A DNA stretch of 38,583 bases from Proteobacteria bacterium SG_bin5 (GTDB lineage: Bacteria > Pseudomonadota > Alphaproteobacteria > Sphingomonadales > Sphingomonadaceae): positions 157 to 38,739 of the forward strand of contig LWDI01000009.1 in the NCBI GenBank assembly GCA_002083475.1. Direction: 5' to 3'. The notes beneath the pieces were generated by a model, which searched no databases, had not been told where the DNA came from, and saw only the letters and a program-made list of their open reading frames with translations. Both the position numbers and the translations under genes were made by a program. Of this stretch, positions 23,995-31,057 are shown one piece after another. Numbering within the stretch: position 1 is the first letter of the stretch; each line of letters starts with the position of its first letter.

Positions 23995-24680
23995 GCGAGG
24001 AACGGCACAGCGACGCTGAATCGCCGACCCTGATCACCGACGACATCGCGCGCGCTGAGCGAGAAGCAGCAAATGCGCTTGCTCAATTCGACCGCGTCCT
24101 AGACCTTGTGGACGATGTCGTGCGTGGTGGCAGGCCCTTTCGCCTGCGCGTATCGATGATACAAGAATTGCACCGCATCGCGCTTGACGGTTTGTCGGCT
24201 TACGCCGGGAATTGGCGCCCCGGTGACGTGCGTATCCACGGCAGTGGGCACATGCCCCCAAAGGCTCACCTCGTTCCAGCGCTGATGGAAGATCTGTGCG
24301 ATTGGATTAACGATCGCACGGGCATAGCTTCCCCAATTACTCTATGCGCTTACGTAATGTGGCGTCTTAATTGGATTCATCCGTTCGACGACGGCAACGG
24401 GCGAACTTCACGCGCGGTTGCTTATTTCGTCCTTTGCGCGGCAGCCGGATATCGGCTGCAAGGCCGCGTAACGATCCCCGAACTTATCGCCGCTAACAAG
24501 TCGCCCTATTATCGCGCGCTGGAACAGGTCGATGCCAATGCGCGACTTCAGGCTGAGCCAGACCTAACACCGATGAAGGAGTTGCTCGAGGGATATCTCG
24601 CCAAGCAACTCGCCGAGGCGTTCGAGGCAGCGAACGCTGCGTCGCCGCCCAGGGACGACAATGACCGCCGTTTCCACTGA
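23991..24680 (+). CDS. fic: Fic-domain toxin (AMP transferase)
   Basis: A 229-residue Fic protein. The catalytic loop is intact: H130-P-F132-D-D134-G-N136-G-R138-T-S-R141, matching HxFx[D/E]GNGRxxR, which transfers AMP (or another nucleotide part) to target hydroxyls. Upstream, RIHGSGHMPPKAHLVPALMEDLCDWIND forms the flap and target-dock region, with LHRIALDGLSAYAGNWRPGD before it. No inhibitory helix is present within the protein, consistent with control by the separate small antitoxin. GTG 23991 overlaps the antitoxin stop. The gene is visibly more AT-rich than its neighbours (codons such as ATA, CTA, TTA and runs like CTTAATTGGATT), suggesting transfer. Its TGA abuts the convergent rpoN stop codon with no intervening base. 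Targets are unknown. Confidence 0.92.
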   Translation: MSEERHSDAESPTLITDDIARAEREAANALAQFDRVLDLVDDVVRGGRPFRLRVSMIQELHRIALDGLSAYAGNWRPGDVRIHGSGHMPPKAHLVPALMEDLCDWINDRTGIASPITLCAYVMWRLNWIHPFDDGNGRTSRAVAYFVLCAAAGYRLQGRVTIPELIAANKSPYYRALEQVDANARLQAEPDLTPMKELLEGYLAKQLAEAFEAANAASPPRDDNDRRFH

Positions 24681-26165
24681 TTACCCCCCGATCGCCTTCG
24701 CCCGCCGCCGCTGCACGCTCGAGCCGATCCCCAGCGCCTCGCGATATTTCGCCACCGTCCGCCGGGCGATGTCGAAGCCCTTGGCGTTCAGCAGATCGAC
24801 CAGCGCGTCGTCGGACAGAATCTGGTTGCCCTCGCCGGCGATCAGCGCCTTGATCGCCGCCTTCACCGCCTCGGCCGACACCGCGTCGCCGCCATCGGCC
24901 GCCTGGATCGCCGAGGTGAAGAAATATTTGAGCTCGAACAGCCCGCGCTCGCACGACAGATATTTGTTGCTCGTCACCCGGCTCACGGTCGATTCGTGCA
25001 TCTCGATCGCCTCGGCCACTTGGCGCAGCGTCATCGGCTTCAAATGCGCGACGCCCTTCAGGAAGAACGCCTCCTGCTGTTTCACGATCTCGGTCGCGAC
25101 CTTCAGGATCGTGCGCTGGCGCTGGTCGAGCGCTTTCACCAGCCAATTGGCGCTCGCCAGCATGTCGCTCAGCCAGGCCTTGCCATTCTTGTCGCCGCCG
25201 CCCGCGACCTCGGCATAATAGCCGCGGTTGACGAGCAATTTGGGGAGCGTCGCCGCGTTCATCTCGATCGCCCAACCGCGCCCGCGCCGCGCGACATAGA
25301 GGTCGGGCACCACCGGCTGAGGCGGCTCGCCGCCATAACGGCAGCCGGGCTTGGGATCATAGCCGCGCAGCTCGCGGATCATATCGGCCATGTCCTCGTC
25401 GTCGACACCGCACAGCCGCTTCAGCCGGCCGAGCTCGCCGCGCGCGAGCAGATCGAGATTGTCGATCAGCTTGGCCATGCACGGATCGTAACGATCGGCC
25501 TCCTTGGCCTGGAGCGCGAGGCATTCGGCGAGGGTGCGCGCGCCGACTCCGGTCGGGTCGAAGCTCTGGATCACCGCCAGCACCGCCTCGACCCGGGCGA
25601 GCGCGACCCCCAACCGATTGGCGATGTCGAGCAGCGGCACGGTCAGATAGCCGCATTCGTCGATCTGATCGATCAAATGCGCGGCGATGAACATGTCCGC
25701 GCCCGCCACCACCACCCCGGCCTGGGCGAGGAGGTGATCGGCGAGGCTTTCGCTGCGATCGGCGAGCAGATCGAGATCGGGCGCCTCGCCCCCCGCGGTC
25801 GCTCCGCTCAGGCCGAGCGCGCCGTCGAGCCCCATGCCGTCGCTGGGCGAATCATGGTGGAAGGTCTCGGCCGAGAGATCGACGTCGAGCGCGGCCTCGC
25901 CCGCCGCCTCGCCCTGGGTGAGCAGCTCGTCGGCGGTGGCGGGGCCGTCGCGCGGCGGCTCGGGCGGCTCGGGCGTTGGTTCGGGGGCGGCGGGCGCGTC
26001 GGGATCGGGCGCCGCCTCGAGCAGCGGGTTGCGCTCCATCTCCTCGGCGATGAAGCTTTCGAGCTCGAGGTTCGACAGCGCGAGCAGCTTGATCGCCTGC
26101 TGCAGCTGCGGCGTCATCACCAGCGATTGCGATTGGCGCAGATCGAGGCGCGGGGCGAGGCTCAT
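24681..26165 (-). CDS. rpoN: RNA polymerase sigma-54 factor
   Basis: A 494-residue sigma factor that recognises -24/-12 promoters and needs an AAA+ activator. Region I is glutamine- and leucine-rich (LRQSQSLVMTPQLQQAIKLLALSNLELESFIAEEMERNPLLE). It is followed by an acidic, Pro/Ala-rich region II (about 50-130) and the core-binding domain with YLTVPLLDIANRLG and FDPTGVGARTLAECLALQ. The DNA-binding helix-turn-helix VAEAIEMHESTVSRVTSNKYL precedes the RpoN box ARRTVAKYREALGI at 467-480. In alphaproteobacteria it governs nitrogen metabolism and other activator-dependent genes. It is downstream of lptB, separated by 141 bp with two hairpin repeats, the conserved lptB-rpoN order. Its stop is adjacent to the fic stop. 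Confidence 0.97.
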   Translation of the reverse strand: MSLAPRLDLRQSQSLVMTPQLQQAIKLLALSNLELESFIAEEMERNPLLEAAPDPDAPAAPEPTPEPPEPPRDGPATADELLTQGEAAGEAALDVDLSAETFHHDSPSDGMGLDGALGLSGATAGGEAPDLDLLADRSESLADHLLAQAGVVVAGADMFIAAHLIDQIDECGYLTVPLLDIANRLGVALARVEAVLAVIQSFDPTGVGARTLAECLALQAKEADRYDPCMAKLIDNLDLLARGELGRLKRLCGVDDEDMADMIRELRGYDPKPGCRYGGEPPQPVVPDLYVARRGRGWAIEMNAATLPKLLVNRGYYAEVAGGGDKNGKAWLSDMLASANWLVKALDQRQRTILKVATEIVKQQEAFFLKGVAHLKPMTLRQVAEAIEMHESTVSRVTSNKYLSCERGLFELKYFFTSAIQAADGGDAVSAEAVKAAIKALIAGEGNQILSDDALVDLLNAKGFDIARRTVAKYREALGIGSSVQRRRAKAIGG

Positions 26166-26184
26166 GGCTGGCGCTTCAGAGGCT

Positions 26185-26265
26185 GGAGACCCCGGCTTTC
26201 GCCGGGGTGACGGCCAGGGGTTAAAGGTTCGGCGCGTCGCCCCGGCGAAAGCCGGGGCCTGCCGG
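26185..26265. repeat. Paired GC hairpins between lptB and rpoN
   Basis: GGAGACCCCGGCTTTCGCCG with its arm (26185-26213) and GCGTCGCCCCGGCGAAAGCC with its arm (26234-26265) face each other 20 bp apart. They lie inside the leftward lptB-rpoN transcript and would fold in the mRNA. Confidence 0.7.
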
Positions 26266-26306
26266 CAAGATGGCGCGACGCGACGAGGCTCCCCACACGC
26301 GCCATC

Positions 26307-27077
26307 TCACAACGAGAAAGTCTCGCCCAGATAAAGCCGGCGCACCGTCGCGTCGTTGACCAATTCATCGGGCTTGCCGGTGAACAACACGCGGCCATCA
26401 TAGATGATATAAGCGCGGTCGACGATCTCCAGCGTCTCGCGCACATTGTGATCGGTGATCAGCACGCCGATGCCGCGCTTCTTGAGCTGGCAGACCAGAT
26501 CGCGAATATCGGCGATCGAAATCGGATCGATCCCGGCGAACGGCTCGTCGAGCAGCACGATCGAGGGATCGGCGGCGAGCGCGCGGGCGATTTCGGCGCG
26601 GCGGCGCTCGCCGCCCGACAGCGCCATGGCGGGGGCATCGCGCAGCCGGGTGAGCCCGAATTCGTCGAGCAATTGATCGAGCCGCGCGCGCCGCGCGGCG
26701 CCATCGGGCTCGACCAGTTCGAGCACGGTCGCGATATTGCGCTCGACCGACAGCCCGCGAAAGATCGAGGTTTCCTGCGGCAAATAGCCGAGCCCCAGGA
26801 TCGCGCGGCGATACATGGGCAGCCCGGTGATATCGACGCCATCGAGCATGATGCGCCCCGAATCGGGCTTCACCAGCCCCATCACCGAATAGAAGCAGGT
26901 CGTCTTGCCCGCGCCATTGGGGCCGAGCAGCCCGACGACTTCGCCATGGCCGACCGAGACCGAGACGTCGGTCAAGACGGGGCGCTTGTCATAGGCCTTG
27001 GCGATCGAGACGACGGCGAGCCCGGCGTCGGCGTCGCGCGCGGCCTGGCGGCGGGGGAGGGTGGTCACGTCATCCAT
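26307..27077 (-). CDS. lptB: LPS export ABC transporter ATPase LptB
   Basis: A 256-residue ATPase that powers extraction of lipopolysaccharide from the inner membrane with LptFG. Walker A is GPNGAGKTT (52-60). The Q-loop region GYLPQETSIFRGLSVERNI is the LptB hallmark. The signature is LSGGERRRAEIARALA, Walker B is IVLLDEPFAGIDP, and the switch histidine is in VLITDHNVRETLEI. ATG 27077 was preferred to an upstream in-frame start; the first 18 residues form a slightly longer N-terminus than E. coli LptB. The protein is cytoplasmic and peripheral on the membrane. lptA ends 94 bp upstream and rpoN follows. lptF and lptG are not in the window. Confidence 0.96.
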   Translation of the reverse strand: MDDVTTLPRRQAARDADAGLAVVSIAKAYDKRPVLTDVSVSVGHGEVVGLLGPNGAGKTTCFYSVMGLVKPDSGRIMLDGVDITGLPMYRRAILGLGYLPQETSIFRGLSVERNIATVLELVEPDGAARRARLDQLLDEFGLTRLRDAPAMALSGGERRRAEIARALAADPSIVLLDEPFAGIDPISIADIRDLVCQLKKRGIGVLITDHNVRETLEIVDRAYIIYDGRVLFTGKPDELVNDATVRRLYLGETFSL

Positions 27078-27171
27078 CGGTCGAAATTCCCAAGCGCCCA
27101 CCCCTGGCAAGTTTCTTGCTTATCCGCATCCCGGCGCCGGTCTTAGCGCCGATGCGGCGCGACGATAAGGC

Positions 27172-27720
27172 CTATTGCGGTGTCGGCGCCGACGGTTCGT
27201 CGCGCTTGGGCACCGAGAAGCGGCCGGTGACGCGACCGCTGCCGTTGGTGCCGCTCACCCCGGTGCCGCCGCCGACGCTCGACCCGTCGAGCACCGCGCG
27301 GCCCGAATCGAGATTGAGCGTCAGCCGCCCGCCGTTGCTGGTGTTGCCATTCTGCACCAGCCGCACGTTGCCGACCATCGTCACCACGCGCTTGTTGAGG
27401 TCATAGACCGCGAATTGGCTGCGCCCCACTTGATCGGGGCGGGTGACGACGACGTTGCCGGCGGCGTCGAGCCGCGAGACCTGCGGGCTGCCGTCGACGA
27501 TGCGCCCGGTATAAGCGAGCGTCATGCGATCGGCGGTCACCGTCATCTCCGCCTGGCGCACCGCGACGCCGCCGGTCAGGATCGCGCGATTCGCCTTGTC
27601 TTGCACCTCGATATGATCGGCGGCGAAATCGATCGGCGCGTTGCTGTCGTGCCGGTTGGTCTGGGCGGCGGCGGGGGCGGCCAGCAGCAGGGCGGCGAGC
27701 AGGAAAGGGGGGCGCTTCAT
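27172..27720 (-). CDS. lptA: LPS transport periplasmic protein LptA
   Basis: A 182-residue periplasmic protein of the OstA/LptA fold that bridges LptC and LptD to carry LPS across the periplasm. The signal peptide is MKRPPFLLAALLLAAPAAAQ. The domain runs from PIDFAADHIEVQDKANRAILTG through VAVRQAEMTVTADRMTLAYTG to NVRLVQNGNTSNGGRLTLNL. The C-terminus has a Gly/Ser-rich tail of about 35 residues (from SVGGGTGVSG) that is probably disordered and longer than in E. coli. lptC ends 6 bp upstream, so the two are co-transcribed and probably coupled. Confidence 0.93.
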   Translation of the reverse strand: MKRPPFLLAALLLAAPAAAQTNRHDSNAPIDFAADHIEVQDKANRAILTGGVAVRQAEMTVTADRMTLAYTGRIVDGSPQVSRLDAAGNVVVTRPDQVGRSQFAVYDLNKRVVTMVGNVRLVQNGNTSNGGRLTLNLDSGRAVLDGSSVGGGTGVSGTNGSGRVTGRFSVPKRDEPSAPTPQ

Positions 27721-27726
27721 GCGCGC

Positions 27727-28368
27727 CTATTTCCGCCTTCCGGGCACGATCCGCAAGCGCGCATTGCCATCGAGCACGAGCACGTCGTTGACGAGATCGG
27801 CGCGCAGCCGGTCGGCGCTGAACCGGCCGCCATTGGGCAAGGTGCCCGTGGCGGGGGCGTTGCTGTGGAGATGCTCGCCCTTCAGCTCGACCGTCGCGTC
27901 GCTGGTGGTGACGCTATAGCCATTGGTGGTATGGAGCCGGACGTCGCCGACCAGCCCGACCTCGTCGCGGCGCATGTCATAACGGCCGCGCGTCGCCGCC
28001 AGCGTCGCGGGGCCGTCGGGCAGCGCGATCTCGCCCGAGAGGCCGGTGAGCTGGACCACCGGCTCGGCCGAGCTTTTCTGCACGGCCTGGTCGGCGCTCA
28101 GCATGAAGGGGCGACCGCGCGCGTCGGCGCCGCGATAGACCGCCGTCTGCAGCCGCAGCCGCTCGCGCGCGACCTGCACCTTGTTGCGATCGAGCAGGAA
28201 CGACACGTCGCCGCCGCCCCGGAGCGGCATGAACACCAGAAAGGCGAACAGCACCCCGATCAGCACCGGCAGCACCGTGCGCGACACGCCGACGACCCGA
28301 TCATGCCCGCTGCCGGGCCGTGCCCAGCGGCGGCGCGCGGACCGGGTGCGGCGCGCCAGATCAGACAT
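27727..28368 (-). CDS. lptC: LPS export protein LptC
   Basis: A 213-residue inner-membrane protein that receives LPS from LptB2FG and passes it to LptA. It has a basic cytoplasmic N-terminus, one membrane helix at about 31-49 (TVLPVLIGVLFAFLVFMPL) and a periplasmic beta-jellyroll with alternating strands such as GRPFMLSADQAVQ, GEIALPDGPATLAATRGRYD and NGYSVTTSDATVELKG. ATG 28368 overlaps the end of the RNase D-like gene by 8 bp, so translation is coupled. The frame extends further upstream, but only as an overlap. The order rnd-like, lptC, lptA, lptB, rpoN is conserved in sphingomonads. Confidence 0.92.
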   Translation of the reverse strand: MSDLARRTRSARRRWARPGSGHDRVVGVSRTVLPVLIGVLFAFLVFMPLRGGGDVSFLLDRNKVQVARERLRLQTAVYRGADARGRPFMLSADQAVQKSSAEPVVQLTGLSGEIALPDGPATLAATRGRYDMRRDEVGLVGDVRLHTTNGYSVTTSDATVELKGEHLHSNAPATGTLPNGGRFSADRLRADLVNDVLVLDGNARLRIVPGRRK

Positions 28369-28981
28369 GCGCGAACAAATCGATCTCGGGCCAGCCGGCG
28401 AGATCGAGCTCGGCGCGCCAGGGGAGGAAATCGAAACACGCCTGGGCGAGCGCGGTCCGCCCCTCGCGCGCGAGCCGCACGTCGAGCTCGGCCTTGAGCG
28501 CGTGGAGATAGCGGACGTCGGAGGCGGCATAATCGCGCTGCGCCTCGCTCAGCTCGGGGCCGCCCCAATCCGAGCTTTGCTGCGCCTTGGAAAGATCCTG
28601 CCCCAAAAGTTCGCGCACCAGCTCCTTCAGCCCGTGGCGATCGGTATAGGTGCGCACCAGGCGCGACGCGGTTTTGGTGCAATAAACGGGCGCCGCCGTC
28701 ACCCCCAGATAATGGCGGATCGCCGCCAGATCGAAGCGCGCGAAATGATAGAGTTTCAAGCGATCGCGATCGGCGAGCACCGCGCGCAAATTGGGCGCGG
28801 CATAATCGCTGCCGGGCGAGAATCGCACCAGATGCTCGTCGCCGCCGCCGTCGGACAATTGCACGACGCACAGCCGATCGCGCGGGGTGACGAGCCCCAT
28901 CGTCTCGGTGTCGACCGCGATGCTGGCGCCCGGGGCGAACACGGCTTCGGGCAAATCTTCTTCATGGAAATGAACCGTCAT
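28361..28981 (-). CDS. rnd: RNase D-like 3'-5' exonuclease
   Basis: A 206-residue DEDDy exonuclease. The four metal-binding acids and the tyrosine are present: D24 and E26 (VDTETMG), D84 (HFARFD), D155 and Y151 (YAASDVRYL). CTKTASRLVRTYTDRHGLKELV is typical of the short RNase D subfamily. It lacks the C-terminal HRDC domains of E. coli RNase D (375 residues), so it is the compact form. Expected substrates are the 3' ends of tRNA or other small RNAs. It heads the leftward lpt operon and overlaps lptC by 8 bp. Confidence 0.92.
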   Translation of the reverse strand: MTVHFHEEDLPEAVFAPGASIAVDTETMGLVTPRDRLCVVQLSDGGGDEHLVRFSPGSDYAAPNLRAVLADRDRLKLYHFARFDLAAIRHYLGVTAAPVYCTKTASRLVRTYTDRHGLKELVRELLGQDLSKAQQSSDWGGPELSEAQRDYAASDVRYLHALKAELDVRLAREGRTALAQACFDFLPWRAELDLAGWPEIDLFAHV

Positions 28982-29322
28982 GGCGCCCGCCTAGCCGTTG
29001 GCGCGCGCGGGCTCAATGGCGCGTGGGCGATTCGGCGCGGCCGGGGCGATTCGGCGGGGGAGCCCCGCCCAGGGGTGCGCGATCGCGCGCGCCACGTGCG
29101 GCGACGCCCGCGCTTCGGCGTGGCGAAGGGGCTTCATGGCCTAAAAAAGGCCGTCAATACGTGCAGCTACGTTGTGGGCGGTCGAATCCAGTCGCTCCGG
29201 CGCGACTTTTCGGCTATGGCTAAACGTGACGCATGGCGATAAGGCGTCCGTAGACCTGCGTTTGTCGTCCGGACGTTCGGTTCATACGTGTGTTGTTGGG
29301 CGAACCGGGAAGTTGAACAGGG
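28982..29322. other. 341-bp divergent intergenic region upstream of the cold-shock gene
   Basis: No convincing gene. It holds a short GGCCTAAAAAAGGCC palindrome (about 29137-29152) and, near the cold-shock gene, GGTTC pairing with GAACC around a TGTGTTGTT loop (29278-29304). An eight-codon frame (MAKRDAWR, from 29217) is probably chance. A long structured 5' UTR would fit a cold-shock gene, but no thermosensor can be proved. No clear -35/-10 pair was seen. Confidence 0.5.
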
Positions 29323-30105
29323 ATGAGTTTCGATAAAGGGCGCCGTGGTGATCGCGGCGGGCGCGGCAGGGACAAGCGCGACAATTGGGGCGGTGACGAT
29401 TTTGGCGGTGGCTTCGATCGTGGCTTCGGTGGCGGCGATCGTTTCGGCGGCGGCGGTGACCGATTCGGCGGCGGCGGTGGCGGCGGCTTCGGCGGCGGCG
29501 ATCGCTTCGGCGGCGGTGGCGGCGGCGGTTTCGGCGGCGGCGGCGGCGGTGGGTTCCGCGGCGGTGGCGGCGGCGGCGGGCGGATGCCCCCCCAAGTCGT
29601 CGGCCAGGGCACGGGCGTCGTGAAATTCTTCAACGCGCAAAAGGGCTTCGGCTTCATCGTGCGCGACGATGGCGGCGAGGACGTGTTCGTCCATATCTCG
29701 GCGGTCGAACAAGCCGGGCTCGCGGGGCTCGCCGAAGGCCAGCCGCTCGGCTTCACGCTCGTCGATCGCGGCGGGCGCATCTCGGCGACCGAGCTCAAGA
29801 TCGACGGCGAGCCGCTGCCGGTGACCGACAAGGCGCCGCCGCGCGCGGCCCCCGGTGGCGCGGGTGGCGCGCCGCAGCGCCAGCTGACCGGCGAAAAGGC
29901 GACCGGCACGGTGAAATTCTTCAACGCGATGAAGGGCTTCGGCTTCATTCAGCGCGATGACGGCCAGCCCGATGCCTTCGTCCATATCTCGGCGGTCGAG
30001 CGCGCGGGGATGCCGACGCTCAACGAGGGGGATCGGCTCGAATTCGAACTCGAGATCGATCGCCGCGGCAAATATGCGGCGGTGAACCTCGCCCCCGTTC
30101 AATAA
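29323..30105 (+). CDS. Glycine-rich protein with two cold-shock domains
   Basis: A 260-residue RNA/ssDNA-binding protein. Residues 1-87 are a low-complexity arm: a basic RG-rich start (KGRRGDRGGRGRDKRDN), then repeated GGGDRFGGG and long glycine runs, probably disordered. Cold-shock domain 1 (about 95-160) has GVVKFFNAQKGFGFIVRDDGGEDVFVHISAV. Domain 2 (about 195-260) has GTVKFFNAMKGFGFIQRDDGQPDAFVHISAV. Both keep the RNP1 KGFGFI and RNP2 VFVHI-type motifs. Double-CSD proteins are common in alphaproteobacteria; the RG/Gly-rich arm resembles that of eukaryotic hnRNP-type proteins and may aid RNA condensation. ATG 29323 follows a weak GGGA; Met88 could serve as an internal start lacking the arm. 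The downstream GNAT gene starts after 21 bp. Confidence 0.88.
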   Translation: MSFDKGRRGDRGGRGRDKRDNWGGDDFGGGFDRGFGGGDRFGGGGDRFGGGGGGGFGGGDRFGGGGGGGFGGGGGGGFRGGGGGGGRMPPQVVGQGTGVVKFFNAQKGFGFIVRDDGGEDVFVHISAVEQAGLAGLAEGQPLGFTLVDRGGRISATELKIDGEPLPVTDKAPPRAAPGGAGGAPQRQLTGEKATGTVKFFNAMKGFGFIQRDDGQPDAFVHISAVERAGMPTLNEGDRLEFELEIDRRGKYAAVNLAPVQ

Positions 30106-30126
30106 GCGCGCGGCCCGGTCGGCTCC

Positions 30127-30675
30127 ATGATCGAGACGGCCGGGCCGGCGCCTGTCGATGCCCCGTTCCGCGCGGCGACGCTCGATGACGTTCCCGCGCT
30201 CCACGCGCTGATCGAATCGGCCTATCGCGGCGAAGCGGCCAAAAGCGGCTGGACGCATGAGGCCGATTTGCTCGGCGGGCAGCGCACCGATCCGGCGATG
30301 CTCGCCGAACTCCTCGCCGACCCCGCGCAGACGATGTTGCTCGCCGAATCGGCTGGCGGCTTGCGCGGCTGTGTTCAGCTCACCGCCAAGGGCGGCGGGC
30401 TCTTCTATCTCGGGCTGCTCTCGGTCGCGCCCAGGGTGCAAGCGGCGGGGCTCGGCAAGCAATTGCTCGCCGCCGCCGAGGCGCGCGCGCGCGACCAGGG
30501 CGGGCGCGCGATCGAAATGACGGTGATCCGCCAGCGCCCCGAGCTGATCGCCTTTTACGAGCGGCGCGGCTACGCCCTCACCGGCGAGCGCCGCCCCTTT
30601 CCTTATGGCGAACCGCGCTTCGGGCAACCGGCGCGCGACGATCTGGAGTTCGTCGTGCTGGCGAAGCGGCTGTAG
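30127..30675 (+). CDS. GNAT-family N-acetyltransferase
   Basis: A 182-residue acetyltransferase. The fold is complete: an N-terminal FRAATLDDVPALHALIESAYRGE, the acetyl-CoA-binding strand and loop LGLLSVAPRVQAAGLGKQLLAAAEARARDQG (Q-A-A-G-L-G core), and the final helix ELIAFYERRGYALTGERRPFPYGE, in which the conserved FYERRGY closes the cofactor site. The substrate is not predictable. It is cytoplasmic. It lies 21 bp after the cold-shock gene on the same strand and is likely co-transcribed with it. Confidence 0.88.
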   Translation: MIETAGPAPVDAPFRAATLDDVPALHALIESAYRGEAAKSGWTHEADLLGGQRTDPAMLAELLADPAQTMLLAESAGGLRGCVQLTAKGGGLFYLGLLSVAPRVQAAGLGKQLLAAAEARARDQGGRAIEMTVIRQRPELIAFYERRGYALTGERRPFPYGEPRFGQPARDDLEFVVLAKRL

Positions 30676-30731
30676 CGGGCGCGGCACGAGCGCCGCCAAG
30701 CGCGCTTTGGCGCGACGAAGGTAAAAATCGA

Positions 30732-30819
30732 ACCGCTCGCCCTGAACTCGTCGAAGGGCGGTCTTGCCTTGCGAGCGCCGACAAGAAGAACGGTGCTTCG
30801 ACGAGCTCAGCACGAACGG
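30732..30819 (+). repeat. Two-hairpin repeat, copy A
   Basis: Hairpin 1 is CGCCCTGAACTCGTCGAAGG with pairing ends. The linker contains AAGAAGAACG. Hairpin 2 is GTGCTTCGACGAGCTCAGCA plus C. Over the whole length it is highly similar to 36015-36101 in the same orientation, and to 1142-1255 reversed. Confidence 0.8.
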
Positions 30820-30861
30820 CAGGGGCGGGCGTCTAGAGCTTCTTGCAACCATTGCAATCAA

Positions 30862-30945
30862 CGTCGCCCCGGACTTGATCCGGGGCCAGGCTGCCTAGCG
30901 ACGGTAGAAGAAGAAGCCCTGTCCCGGTTCGAGGCCGGGACGACG
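30862..30945. repeat. Paired GC hairpins, REPIN-like
   Basis: The left half CGTCGCCCCGGACTTGATCC with its arm and the right half GTCCCGGTTCGAGGCCGGGA followed by CGACG are inverted copies about 30 bp apart. The spacer contains AGAAGAAGAAG, as in the 37769 copy (AGAGAAGAAG). Confidence 0.7.
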
Positions 30946-30988
30946 GTTCGGCTTGACACCAAAGCGTGCTAATTCAACGCCGTTTATT

Positions 30989-31057
30989 TTAGGGACACGC
31001 GACTTGTCGCGCCACCGGCGCGGCGAGGCATAGCAACAGCGCGGCGAGATATTTCAT
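30989..31057 (-). CDS. 22-codon frame, probable remnant of a secreted-protein gene
   Basis: The ATG overlaps the amidohydrolase TGA as ATGA (31057-31054), so ribosomes could continue into it. It encodes MKYLAALLLCLAAPVARQVA then CP, followed by TAA. The first 16 residues look exactly like a signal peptide, but the protein ends where a mature chain would begin. Repeat DNA starts 44 bp further on. Either it is a gene cut off by repeat insertion or deletion, or a real micro-peptide; the remnant reading seems likelier. Confidence 0.45.
   Translation of the reverse strand: MKYLAALLLCLAAPVARQVACP

Larger units (their letters stand above)
30676..30988. other. Repeat-filled gap between the GNAT gene and the amidohydrolase operon
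   Basis: This stretch contains the two-hairpin repeat at 30732-30819 and the REPIN-like pair at 30862-30945. The last 40 bases before the 22-codon frame are unusually AT-rich (TTTATTTTAG near 30984). A TTGACA at 30953 has no matching -10. Confidence 0.6.

Noticed and set aside
29150..29225. tRNA-like sequence around GGTCGAATCCAGTCGCTCC
   Set aside because: Only a T-loop-like string is present; no acceptor stem or anticodon arm can be built around it.
30953..30990. TTGACA followed by AT-rich TTTATTTTAG as a plus-strand promoter
   Set aside because: No -10 hexamer lies at 16-18 bp, and no plus-strand gene follows; the next genes are on the minus strand.
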